Shown piece by piece: positions 22,593-33,374 of a stretch of 64,000 nucleotides of DNA (position 1 is the first letter of the stretch; each line of letters starts with the position of its first letter). This stretch comes from Entoloma clypeatum. Lineage: Eukaryota; Basidiomycota; Agaricomycetes; Agaricales; Entolomataceae. The position numbers and the translations under genes were made by a program. Location of the stretch: NCBI GenBank assembly GCA_963565915.1, contig OY751486.1, positions 5,518,001 to 5,582,000 on the forward strand, written 5' to 3'. Below the pieces are notes generated by a model that was not told the origin of the DNA, did not search any database, and worked only from the letters and a program-made list of their open reading frames with translations.

Positions 22593-23024
22593 AAGTACAT
22601 ATATACATCATGATCGTCGCACCATCTTTGTATACATTATTTGATACCCTAGAAAGCCCAGTCGTTTGATCAATGACAAGTTGTAACGTAGGGAAACAAC
22701 GATTTGAAAACCGGAATACTTTGAAAACCGGAACCATTTGCGGAAACCGGAAATGCTTTTCAATTTCAGATTGAGAACATGGCCGCGCATTGCGGGGGGT
22801 CGAAAGTGGTTCTCCAGCTCAGGATTTCCCTTGTCGGTGGGGTCACGATCGATTGCGGTAATGCTGAGGGACTGTAAGGTGCGAACAGAGCGGGGAACGT
22901 GATTGATCGTCCTGGAAGCGATAAATTCGAGGCGATGCGAGGCAGGCCGTGGACAAGTATAAGTCGAACGTGCTAAAGGTCCTAGAGGCGTTCGAGATTG
23001 GGTACCAAAACATCAGATACGTTG
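22593..23024. other. intergenic region
   Basis: No supported gene. A short tandem AAACCGGAA-type repeat occurs at about 22708-22760. Confidence 0.5.
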
Positions 23025-23561
23025 TCAGCCTTTAGTGCAGATAAGAGGGAATACAATCCTGGTTGTCCCATTCGACGAGCGTCTAGGTGAGTAAGGGACG
23101 GCACACAACGGAAAAATTCTCAACAGTTTCTGTGTGGATCCGAAGAAGCACAAGCGGCGCAGCGATTCAACCTGTTGGGCTTTCTCCGCCATGAAACAGC
23201 TTGACTTGTCTGAAGACGCGGGACGGAGACGGATGGTACGGGAAGTATCGGAGGACCGGAACCGGTTCCGTCCCGCTCGAGAAAACCATCGACGTGGCAT
23301 CTCCGCATACCGAGCGACAGTCCCCTCCGACCTGCGTTGGCCCGCGATCAGTATTTTGGTCGATGATAGAGAGGGCGACCCAGAGTTCTGGTGTTTTAAA
23401 GCGATACTGCGGCACGAGGATAAGACGTGGCGTAGTTGCGAAGTTGGCGGCCACCAAGATCGCACAGCAAGCTGGTCAGAAAGATTGATATCGATTGGAA
23501 GCCGTTGGATGGCCACCTCAGACGTGCAATCCTCGGCTGGGCGTTCTCCTTCTCCGGGCAT
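23025..23561 (-). pseudogene. degenerate F-box protein fragment
   Basis: Two overlapping minus-strand frames carry pieces of the same F-box pattern. Frame 1 has LRHVLSSCRSIAL and later PRRWFSRAGRNRF; frame 2 has KTPELWVALSII. Together they match the 'C..WR.IAL-TPELW..L' then 'WF.RAG' order of the F-box genes at 10777-12344 and 33361-34786. At least one frameshift separates them. No intact F-box core remains. Confidence 0.6.
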
Positions 23562-24052
23562 CTTTGATTTATCGATCGTCTGGGGTCGCAGTGGTGTTTA
23601 TCATGATAGCGGCGGAAATACTTACATAAGGAAGTGGATAACGTGACTTTGTGTAATTTCAATTCCTGTGGGAAAATCAATTCGTACTCTTGGAACGAGC
23701 CAAACTACATCATCTTCATCGACGACGACGACGACGACGAGGCTATCTGGCGAATCGTACCGATATCCCATCGTCCTGACCACACCCTCTCTGACAGACT
23801 TTTAATTCTTCTAGCATTTAATCTTTCAATTTCGGTTCTATGTATTGCTGGCATCATACAGGCCAGTGACTGATGACCATGCTAGGACATGACAAGACGA
23901 GAAGCAGGGATTCTTCCGTATAAAGGTGCGTTTTATTCCGTACATAGGTGAAAAAGAGCGGCTATACTGATGCAAAGGATGTTCCAGAAAAGTAAAAGCT
24001 ACTCAAAGTTCTCCAGCAATCTGGTCTCATTAAATCCGACAACCGGTGGACC
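23562..24052. other. intergenic region
   Basis: No gene. A (GAC)n microsatellite lies near 23720-23740. Confidence 0.5.
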
Positions 24053-25104
24053 TTACAAAAAAAATCCTTGACCTATCGTCCTCTCCCACTCGCTACTGAT
24101 ATCTCCCGATGTATATCTCGCCCTCCGGCCCTCTCCGGCCGGTGCGGCATGGAGGTCGAAGTGGACAAGGCCCCCGCTCCTCAATGAAGGCTCCACGTCG
24201 ATGGTCGTCCTGACTTCCATGAAGGGCGCATCACAGGGGGCGCGCCTAATGGCCGAATCCAGGCGAACGGACTCTGAGTAGAGGCCAAGCGTGTTTGCCT
24301 GGGAAGGGAGTTCGGGGCTCGCGCCGTCGTAGAGGGACCACGAAAAGTCGAGGGGGGTTTCTAATATCGGCTGGGGCTGGAGCAGTGACTCTTCGTCGAA
24401 TCCAGGCAACTGAATTGAGTGGTACAGTGGGCGGGCGTGCCGTGGCGGAGACAGCGGCGACATCGGCCTCGACATGCTTCCAACCTCCGGAACCACTTTG
24501 GGCCTCTCCACCTCACAATTTCCACCCATTTTAGGAACATTGGCAAGCGCCCATACGTCCTCTGTCGCTTGGGAATGAATTCGGATGTTGGGAGTGTGGC
24601 TGGAGGGGACGGTTGTGCTCATTGGACAGTCGAGGCGCCCTGGGGCCGCCTCGAGACGCCATATTTCATCACTTCCACCCAAATATGAAGCTTGGGGAGT
24701 GTTAGATGGGTACTGGGGCGCGATCTGAACGAGGTCGAAGTCAGGGTGGGGGACGGAAGGGGTGGGTATTTCCCGGCGATCTGCAGGCGAAAAAGATGGC
24801 CTGGACGTGGCGAACATTGACATTTGGGTGGAAATTGATGTTGGTAGGCTCGCAGGGGCTGGTTCACGGTGAGTCTTCAGATACACCCTCAGGGTAGGGG
24901 GCGAGGATACTGACGCAGACTGGGGATAGAATGGGTTATTCGTGGCGCGGGGAACTCTGGAGGGACGCTTGGAGATTGGGCGTCTGGTACGATGGAGGTG
25001 GGATGTGTGATGGGCGGAAGATGAGCTGGGCGACTTGAGTGGTACTGTGGTAGGTGGAAGCAGATATCTGGTTTCTGGTCACGCGGTTTAAATTGCACCC
25101 GCAT
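24053..25104 (-). CDS. DUF6699-like protein (paralogue B, core-deleted)
   Basis: Exon 1 25104-24915 (starts MRVQFKPRDQ), a 56-bp intron 24914-24859 with donor GTCAGTA, a CTCAC branch-like word and a CCAG acceptor, then exon 2 24858-24053; the frame joins. It aligns with paralogue A through HPDFDLVQIAPQYPS, LYHSIQLPGFDEE and ESVRLDSAIRRA, then jumps to TIDVEPSLRSGG. The A residues between (including SIWFLGCGA) are deleted and the GDVL signature is replaced by unrelated sequence. It is probably a decaying copy in inverted orientation relative to A. Confidence 0.65.
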
Positions 25105-25716
25105 TAGGCAAATGGTGGACACGGCAACGGAGACACAGCTGCCTCCGCCTCCATCGGGAGGTTCCCCTATCACTTTCCCTTCTTACTAGGCCTTCTTCCT
25201 ATGCAGCTCCTTGCGCGAAATGTCGGCAGTAGTCATTTACGATTTGAATGAATCGACATTGAGACATTGTTGTTGTGCAAGACGGGCGAGGGAAGACTTG
25301 CACACGCGGCTGGGATGATCAAAAGGCCCGACTTCTGGGGACTACTCAATGTTTGCATCCCAACGTCTACATACTGAGCAGGAAGAGAAGATTTCGTGTA
25401 GAGGTGCGTTTCCCTTCCGTTACATAAACAAGGAACTGCATTATTTGTTCTGTCATGCTCGAGTTCAGCCAAGTACCCGACGACAAGCGGGACTCATCTG
25501 TAGAATCCAGATATTAGGCTGTCGAAGTTTGTTGGAAGTTTGGTCGAATTACCTATCATGATCCTCTCGATATTTGGAGGTGAACTTGGATTGCGGTGCA
25601 AACAGACCACCACGTGGTCAGCACGCTTCAAGTTCGGTTGATGCTAACCCACGTTGTCCCTCAGGCTTTGTTTCCTTCTCCCATTTCTCGTAACTCGTCT
25701 GTCGCCAGGTGCAAAG
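25105..25716. other. intergenic region between divergent genes
   Basis: 612 bp between divergently transcribed paralogue B and the shugoshin-kinase gene, probably holding both promoters. No recognised coding sequence. Confidence 0.5.
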
Positions 25717-27974
25717 ATGAGTTCTGGAGTCAAGCCGCCTGTGGTGACCACCTCCAAATACATTGACGCTTTATTGGAATTTGAAACCTGTCCGTCCTTC
25801 ATATTTTATTTTTAACATGCTACTTTCTTGATCTGGATGGTGCCATGCAGTCAAGAAGAAATTTTTGCTCGCCAACAAGCATATAACCAAGTGAGTCTAC
25901 AATGGGGACGCTCATTTGCAACTACAGTGACTGGTGATCTTAAGACTAAATTCCACACTGTCCGTCCGTATTGAGGAACTCAATGCGCAGATCTCGTCAT
26001 TGTATGTCGAAAATCTTCGGCTCCGTGCATCGGAAAACGCGCTGTTGTCCCAGCTTAAACAAGAGCGTGAAAAATCGCGGAAGCTCATGGCGGACGTAGA
26101 AGCTGCAGTGCGTGGAAATGGCTATGCCATTCCATATTCGGTCAATTGACGTCCACTGCAGTGTTTCAACTTGACGGGACATCTTCGACAAACTTTCGGT
26201 ATTGGCCCAATGTCACCCCCACCTCCACCTCCACCCACAGCTTTGGCCTCTTCGCGGGCACACCCTCCTCCGAGTCTGAACCCTAGCCAAAATCGTAACA
26301 TCCCCCAAGGCAATCACTTGATATATATGCCGCCCAACGTTACCGACACCTCCAGACCTCGTCCCCTGAACCCAAGGGTTCGGGGCGGCGTCCCCCGTTA
26401 TCAAGGCAATCGCAGCGTATCCAACCCGCCGAATATCCCCGGCGCTTCCCGACCACGCTCTCTGAGCCCCCCAAGTCCCCACAGACCTCCAGGCAATCGC
26501 GTATCTAGGGCGCCAAATATTCCCGGCATTTCTGAAGAAAGTGAATCCTCTTCTTCGCCCTCAGGAGACTGTGAACACGATCCGTTGTCCTCGGAGGAAG
26601 AATCTGGACACCATCAGCTCACTGAAGAGAAACCGGAGGAAGCGATCTGTGCAGGTGGACGTCACAACTTCTCGCAGGATTATCGTCTAACATGGGCGAT
26701 GCAGCAGCATTGATCGCTCTTCCTTGTACAGTTGTGGCTGGGTGCATTGACATTCCAGTTCTTGACCTCAGTAACGAAATCAGAATCATCGACCCTCATG
26801 CGACTGCCTGCGGAGGCTTCGCGGATATCCACCGTGGTGAGTGGATTCAAGGGACAACAAATCCAGAAGAGAGAGCGAACGCACAGATGATTCGGGTTTG
26901 TTTCGTTATATTCCAATTGTTTTCAATCCACAGTTGTTCGCTGCAGGTGGCGGTGAAGCTTCTCCGTGTGTTCACGAGGCGGGATGCCGATTCTGGGCGC
27001 ACTAGAAAGGTGTGTGTTTTCAAACACTTGGGTTGTAGCCTTCGTTCGTGTGGACTGCCTGTGGCGTGTGACACAGCGCCTGAACAGAGAAGTGTATGTC
27101 TGGAAACGCCTCAATCATCCAAACATCGCGAAGTTCTATGGTGTTTCGTTCCAACTCGGCGGGCGTCCCGCACTCGTGATGCAATGGTATGAAAATGGCA
27201 CCGCGCCGTGTTATCTTTCCTCGCAAACAGATGAACGTCGATTGCAAATTGTGAGCTGACTTCAACATGTGTAGAAAACCTTGGTTTCACTGCTGAATTC
27301 GTCATCTCTCTGCATCTGAAAAGGTCAGGGATGTCTGTCGAGGCTTGAAATATCTCCATGCATTACCCGTGGTGCACGGTGACCTGAAAGGCGTAAGGAA
27401 GTTTACCTCTCTGTATATCATATTTCTCATTCGTTGGTGGTTTGCTTTGCAGAACAACGTCCTCATAGATGACGATGGACATGCAGTCTTGACCGATTTC
27501 GGCCTTTCAAGGGTCATTGAAGAATTGACCGGCCCAACCGGTAATACGACTACGGCGCAGGGAGGGACAATCCGGTGGCAGGCGCCAGAGCTCATGTTCG
27601 ACGAACCTGAGGAGGAATGTGATGGCGCTGGCACGCCATCAGCTCTGTCTCTGGCGTCGGATGTCTGGTCATTTGCTTGTACCGCATATGAGGTGAGTTC
27701 AAAGTCGACATCATGATTCTGTTCATGCCGAGCCTTCATACCGGCTGCCCAGCTCCTGACAGGTCGCATTCCTTATGAAGACTATCTTCATGATTGGAAA
27801 GTGATGCAGGACGTGATGCAGGGGGTGTCGCCTGTCCGGCCAGAAGATAAGGTGATCCACAGCTCGCACAATCTCTCCGCTTTGTTATCGAAATGTTGGG
27901 CTCCTGGCCCATCATTTCGTCCGAATATTGACGCAGTGGAGAAGGGGCTTGATGTCGTTATTTGGGGACCATAG
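25717..27974 (+). CDS. shugoshin-N coiled coil fused to TKL protein kinase
   Basis: Ten exons inferred by frame: 25717-25789, 25851-25890, 25945-26107, 26162-26654, 26705-26895, 26947-27009, 27077-27250, 27324-27392, 27453-27692, 27753-27974. All introns are GT-AG, 50-73 bp, and the joined frame encodes 575 residues. Residues about 24-92 match the shugoshin N-terminal coiled coil (FKKKFLLANKHITKLNS, VENLRLRASE); in shugoshins this part dimerises and binds PP2A to protect centromeric cohesin. A Pro/Ser-rich linker with PPNI/VxGxSRPR repeats follows (about 100-250). The kinase domain (about 275-570) has a degenerate glycine loop (GGFADIHRG), VAVK, catalytic loop HGDLKGNN, DFG and APE. The two halves meet at a 50-bp intron (26655-26704) with a CTAAC branch site. 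Alternatively these are two genes, the second starting at ATG 26692, but they would overlap by 22 bp. Confidence 0.8.
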
Positions 27975-28810
27975 GACTTGTTATGGTGAACGTTATTTGG
28001 TGATAGTCCATCTCATCACCTCAGATCGCTGACGACCGATGATGGTGCACGCACCCCATGATGATTATTGTCCAGGCTGTAAACTGAGGTTATAGCAAAA
28101 CAGCGAGCGTCGTCAATTTACGGGCTATGTGCACATATAATATCATGTACAGTAGCATACCGATCGTCTTCGAAGAGAACAGTTTCGGCGACGGTAGGGG
28201 TTCTGCGAGATACAGACATCGGTAGGACTTGAATCCTCCAGCAAGCATCTAGGATGACGCTCATGGGGGCCATTTCGAGGGACGTGAGACGGTTCCAAGA
28301 AGCGAAGCGTTTCATGAAGCCCCAGCCGACAGCTGGAATCAGAGCTGGTGGCGGGGGTGTTCAGCGATACTACGCGTAAAACATTCACCCCATTCTGTGG
28401 CCGCTGGAGAACAGACTTAGCCCAATGGAAAGAGTGGCCTTCTGCGTGACGGAGCATTATCGAGTCTCGACGAGGTGCAGACTCGGAGGTAGCAAAAATA
28501 TCTGGTGCGGCACATCACGTGCATGCGTACTCACGGTCAACACCAACGCGTCTCGTCTTCCCCCGTCACAGAGTCCCCAATGTCGGTGGAAGCATCAAAC
28601 GTTTTACAATTAATGATCAAGTTGATTGATCGTTCCACTACTGCGGCAACGAGAGAACCTCGGCCGAACATTGGAAGGGATTGATAAAGTCAAAACCCAA
28701 GACTCAAGCAAAATACAGTACGTGGCCAAGGCGAGACGATTCTACTTTGACGTTCATTTTATTTCAGGATCGTGCACGTGCCGGAACCCCAAAGAAAATG
28801 TGAAGAAACG
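27975..28810. other. intergenic region
   Basis: No recognised gene. A 104-codon minus-strand frame at 28143-28457 lacks identifiable motifs. Confidence 0.45.
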
Positions 28811-31003
28811 ATGTCCGAGGAGTCGATGTGATAAATGTGATACCCTCTCGAAATCACCCACTTGGCGTGACTTCACCACCATTTCACGATGTCCCCCCAC
28901 CTGAGACATTCCAAGCACGGGCGAAGCCGGCCAATGTATAAGTACAGAGGGCTGACACCAAATCCCCATCTCCTCGCCCTCTCCTCATCGCCGTCGACAG
29001 CGTTAAGCGTCTTTTCTTCATCCTCCCCTCACTTCCTGGTACACATCGCCTTTGATGTGATCCTCGGCTGTGGCTCCCGAAGAAGTGTCGTCTTCACTAG
29101 GCGTAGACAAGCTAAGTCATTCATTGTATCGCTCTTTGAGCACGCTCACGGTGGTTGTTACAGAACGCCCTTACCATGGAGGTGTACTGGAAGATGTCGA
29201 CTTCTCCGGCGACGATAGTAGCCATGAAGCCTGTGGGGGGATGGGGAGGGAGGGGGAAGGGAGGAAGGGAAGGGAAGGGGAGGAGGAGGGGTGGGGGGCT
29301 ATCGGAAGGGAGGAAGAGAGATGGAGACGGTCCTGCAGGACATGTCCAGTGAATTCCATGGCGACTTTCGTCACCTCGCCTTTGCTGATGCCCAATGTTC
29401 CTATAGATGAGGCATGCCGCAGACATTCCCGCTCCTGGTAATGTCCAGGGTGGATGGGGCTGGGCTGAGGGCGGCCATCGTCAGTCCCCCAGCGTTCTTT
29501 TTGGGCTTCTGTTTCTCATTGTTATCAGGAGACACTCAAAGGTCTCGACAGGCCGCTCCGCCGCGAAGGTGGATGTCACGGGTGAGGGCGATCAGCATAA
29601 GTTATCTACGCTTCCCATCCTTGGCACTTTCTGATTTTCCATATCTGTCAAGTGGCCGCGAGGCCTCCCAGGTCGCTCCCCCGTCGAGATGGGTTTGTAA
29701 CTTTCGGTTCCGTTGTACACGGTAGGCTCGCTCATTTTATTTCTCTCCTTGCATCTCTAAACCATCTGCTCAGTAGGGATACGAGGGCCACGACTCACCG
29801 TTCGATGGCCCGTGGTGGCGTATGGCGTAGTGGTGTGGGAGTGTATGGCACTGGACGTCCGATTCATATGTGAGTGTCCGACTGCTACGTCATTCACACC
29901 AGTCTCTGATAGGCTTATAGCTAGGGAAGGCCTTCTGCTTCCCGCAGGGATTCTAAATGAAGGGACAGCGTGCTTCTCTGCGTTGGTGGATGGCGTGCTG
30001 GGGTGGGGGGTGTGGATGGAGCTGGGGGACCCGGACGTGTTCTCTGCATTTGCTTTCATTGTCTTGTTTTCTCCCTTTCTTATTTTCTCTTTTGCTTGCT
30101 TTTTTGACCCGCCGCAAGCGGCCGTTTCATGTGCGTCGAATTCAGTCCCGCCGGCTCAGCGACATCGTCGTGGCGGTTCTCTTTGGTCCTGGTGGCTCCT
30201 TTGGCTCCCGTTTGTGATTTCCCGGTGTCGCAAGCGGCACAATGGAAGTCTTTTGACCTGCGAAGCAGGTTCGTGTCATGCGTCGTCTTCGGGACTTTTA
30301 CTAACTGGCTACAGTTCCATCCTTTCGGCGATTCTTTTTGCGGCACGATAGTGGTCAGAGCCTTGTGCAACTTATCAGAGTTGATCGACTCGCATTCAGA
30401 CGTCTGCCATGCGCCTCCCCGTCCTCTTCAACCACGTTACTATTCGGCCGATCATCGTCGCTCTTTATCCGCCACGCGCCCACCATTGTTAACCTTGGAT
30501 AAGCAATGCTGCCGTCCGTGAAGTGGTTCCTGCTACCGGAATGATGAGGTAGACTCGTGTGCGCAGGAGGGGCATACTCTTGCGTGCATTGGGTGCTCAA
30601 CCTACCTTTAACCGGATACAGCGGGTTCGCAACTAATCGGCGGTGTCTTGTGAAGCCAACGGCCATGCATATGGAGGCGCAGTCTGGTGTTCAAAGTGTC
30701 CAACTCTTGTCGCTCATTTCCCCGAACGTCCGCCACAAACCAAGCTTGGTTGCTCATTTCCTGGTGGATTTACACCGATCTCCGAATTCCTCAACCCTCT
30801 GCGATTCCCCGTCTCAACGAACGTAGTCTGCGGCCGAACTCGTGCCGTCGTGAAGTGGTTTCCGCTACTGGAATGACGAGGTGGACTCGTGTGTGTGGGA
30901 GGGGCATACTCCTACACACATTGGGTGCTCAACCTACCTCTGACCAGGTGCAGTGGGATCGCAACCCATCGTCGGTATCTTGTGAAGTCAAGGGTTTACG
31001 CAT
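28811..31003. repeat. inverted segmental duplication, right arm
   Basis: About 2.19 kb, reverse complement of 13586-15849. Similarity starts at ATGTCCGAGGAGTCGATG (28811) and ends at GGGTTTACGCATC (31003). It lacks the two extra 25-bp units and the neighbouring MITE of the left arm. The internal direct repeat is present at about 30510-30660 and 30840-30990. Confidence 0.93.
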
Positions 31004-31699
31004 CTCTTTTGCGCTATCACTGGCAGGACCTTGCATCAATCTTTACCCAAGAACCTTCAAATCCTTCCGCATCGTGCGGACTCGCTCCAACTGCAGCCTG
31101 TCCTTTTGAAGCCAACTTCAGTCGCTCGTTTGACTCCGAATTCTTCTTGACCGACCCCTCCTACTGGACTGGCGCCAGCAGCTTTCACCGGGATGTCTTT
31201 TCCTCGCGTGAATTGTTTCTTTCAACTCAGTCGCTCCTTGATGCCAACTTCAGTACAACCAACCACTTCAGTCGTTCCTTTGTTCCGGCCATCGCCAGTC
31301 TCTACCTCAAGCTTTTCTTCCCTTTCCAACGTTGGATCTTCCGCTAGAATGATGATACAGAGAGTTCCTATTGATTGGCGATCGATGCTCTCCTGGACAT
31401 GATTCGACATCTCTCAAATTTCTTTTTTTCTTCCAGTACGATTCTTATGTACTTTATAGATAACATATGTCTTTCAAGTTTACACGAGAAGTGGACCATT
31501 GATGAATGATCCTTTGGAACTTTCTAATGCGCGCCCTCATGAGTAGTCTGGTAAAGCTCGAATATATTCTAGATCTATTATAATAATAATTTTCATGACT
31601 AGTATACATACTGTACAAACGGATAGATAGATCAACGCCCAAAGAACCCAGATATCTGTATAAATCTTCTTCCCCCTCGCCAGCAGTCCTCCAATCACC
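31004..31699. other. region outside the right arm
   Basis: A plus-strand frame runs from the arm to 31347 but shows no domain, only loose internal repetition of an ANFS motif. From 31400 the sequence is AT-rich and is probably the 3' flank of the minus-strand gene ending at 31700. Confidence 0.45.
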
Positions 31700-32737
31700 T
31701 CACCGGCTCACATGCAACTTCATAACCTCCCATCCGTCCACCTGTTGCTGCCTCACCAACCCCACCATCTTCGTCTTCCCCCGCAAGAAATCCACCCTTT
31801 TCACGCCCTGCGCCAGCTCATGATCGGCCGTGCCCCGCGCCGCTCGACACCTCTCCGTATACGCCCTCCCCACCGCCACCATCTCCTTCTGACTCAGCTT
31901 CGCCCAGTCCGTGTGCGAGATGCGCTGGTGCATGTGCATGTGAATCGCGACCAACACGTCCCCCAGGACGATTGGCGGTGCCTGGTACGTTGTCCCCGGG
32001 CTCCAATACGGGTTCACCATGTGCGCCTTGGGTTGCAGATCGATGGGCCACTGCGGGATGGGTGCACACAGGATGCGGAGTTTAGTGATGGGGGGTTGCG
32101 TGGCTGGTTGCATGAGCTCGTCTTGCGTGAGTGGGCCGACCTGTCCGGGGCAGTAGGTCCTCATAGGAGCGAAATGGGATGTGGAGAGGTCGAAGAGGAA
32201 GTCTGCTCGCGGAGCCTCGGCGTTCAGCCAAGGGTTGATGAGGAGCTGGGGGTATCCGTAGGGTTGGAAGGGTGTGTTGTTGGTGAAGAGGACGGGGGTG
32301 GAGGGATAGTTTGCGGCTCCGAAGGAGTGTCTGCGGTTTAACGCGGGGGCGGGGGCGGGGGGGTAGATGGGCCCGTGATGTGAGGGGTAGACCCACGGGC
32401 TGGTGTTGGCGTGCCAAGAGGGGCGTCGTTCGCGGGTGTATGGGTCCCAAGCGGGGAGGTAGCCCTGTTCGAAGGTAGGGATAGTCGGGGTTGGGAATGC
32501 GCCGCCAGCTGCGGGGCTTACCGGGAGGATATGGGGAGAACCGGGGAGAGAGGGTGGGTTGGAATACGGGGAGGCGTGGTATAATGATGCATCTGGAATG
32601 AGGGGGGTCCCGGGTTGAGATGCGAAGTAGTAATATGGCGTATGCTGGTATTGGTAGGGATACTGTCCATTCGGACTTTGTGTATGAACGAACGGAGAGG
32701 CCATAGTCGGGTATTGTGGTGAAGGAAGAGTGGCCAT
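31700..32737 (-). CDS. DUF6699 domain protein
   Basis: 345 residues, single exon, ATG at 32737. The N-terminal ~170 residues are Pro/Tyr/Ser-rich and low-complexity. The C-terminal DUF6699 domain is complete: a DFLFDLS block, TKLRILCAPIPQWPIDL, the signature APPIVLGDVLVAIHMHMHQ, a helical AVGRAYTERC segment and a KRVDFLRGKTKMVGL block ending in a Trp-containing tail. With 9164-9919 this is the most typical member of the family here. No molecular function is established. Confidence 0.85.
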   Translation of the reverse strand: MATLPSPQYPTMASPFVHTQSPNGQYPYQYQHTPYYYFASQPGTPLIPDASLYHASPYSNPPSLPGSPHILPVSPAAGGAFPTPTIPTFEQGYLPAWDPYTRERRPSWHANTSPWVYPSHHGPIYPPAPAPALNRRHSFGAANYPSTPVLFTNNTPFQPYGYPQLLINPWLNAEAPRADFLFDLSTSHFAPMRTYCPGQVGPLTQDELMQPATQPPITKLRILCAPIPQWPIDLQPKAHMVNPYWSPGTTYQAPPIVLGDVLVAIHMHMHQRISHTDWAKLSQKEMVAVGRAYTERCRAARGTADHELAQGVKRVDFLRGKTKMVGLVRQQQVDGWEVMKLHVSR

Positions 32738-33023
32738 CGAAGAGTGTCGGCGGATGGAGGATTTAGATAGCTAATACAAGCCGAACCGACTCGTAATGAC
32801 TCGGCGAACCAGAAGAGGATTGTGTTGACCACTGCGGAGGCCAGTTAGGTACGAAGCTTTGTGTCCAGATCCGAAGGGTTGGGACTGAGGAAAGGATGTG
32901 AACAGTCGCAGGGAGGGCGCAGTTAATGGAAGGGAAATTTAAGTGACGATCCCATATCGCGAAATCCAGCGTGATCGTCGGAGTCATCTGTATACAGTCT
33001 GCTGCCGAGGCACTGCCACTCAT
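32738..33023. other. short intergenic region
   Basis: Upstream of the DUF6699 gene. It contains an open minus-strand stretch in frame with the feature at 33024-33374, separated by a stop codon. Confidence 0.4.
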
Positions 33024-33374
33024 TCATTTGGTGGCAAACCTTGGCAAGTACTGGGAGCCCGTGTTCAACATGATGCTCACAAATTTGGTGCCGTATTGAA
33101 CGTCATCGGCGGATTCCTGGACTTGCAGGAGCCAGCCCCGTGGCACGAAGTTTGAGTCGCCTTGAGGTATAAAGCCAAACCTTCCGATTATCCCGATGCG
33201 CTTCACTTCTTTCACACGAACTTCAAACACTTGTTGAGTGTACTCGGCAGCCCCCTCTCCAATCCTTTTAAAAGACTCCACCACATCACGGCTTGAATTT
33301 CCTGGAAAAAAGTTGGGAAAAAGTCGAAAATTTTCATCGATCAAACTCCGCGTCGAGTCAATGAACGCCCTCAT
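33024..33374 (-). CDS. hypothetical protein, uncertain
   Basis: 116 codons from the ATG at 33374, overlapping the start of the plus-strand F-box gene by 14 bp. The composition looks protein-like (KRIGEGAAEYTQQVFEVRV, FIPQGDSNFVPRGWLLQVQ), and the same frame stays open for 86 more codons after its stop. No family recognised. It could be a remnant, a divergent small gene or chance. Confidence 0.3.
   Translation of the reverse strand: MRAFIDSTRSLIDENFRLFPNFFPGNSSRDVVESFKRIGEGAAEYTQQVFEVRVKEVKRIGIIGRFGFIPQGDSNFVPRGWLLQVQESADDVQYGTKFVSIMLNTGSQYLPRFATK

Noticed and set aside
26692..26713. Separate kinase gene starting at ATG 26692
   Set aside because: Would overlap the upstream gene's stop by 22 bp; the fused model uses a well-formed 50-bp intron with exact frame continuity. 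Kept only as an alternative.
13586..31003. Composite DNA transposon with 2.2-kb terminal inverted repeats
   Set aside because: No transposase inside, no target duplication at the outer ends, and arm ends lack typical terminal motifs; a segmental inverted duplication explains it better.
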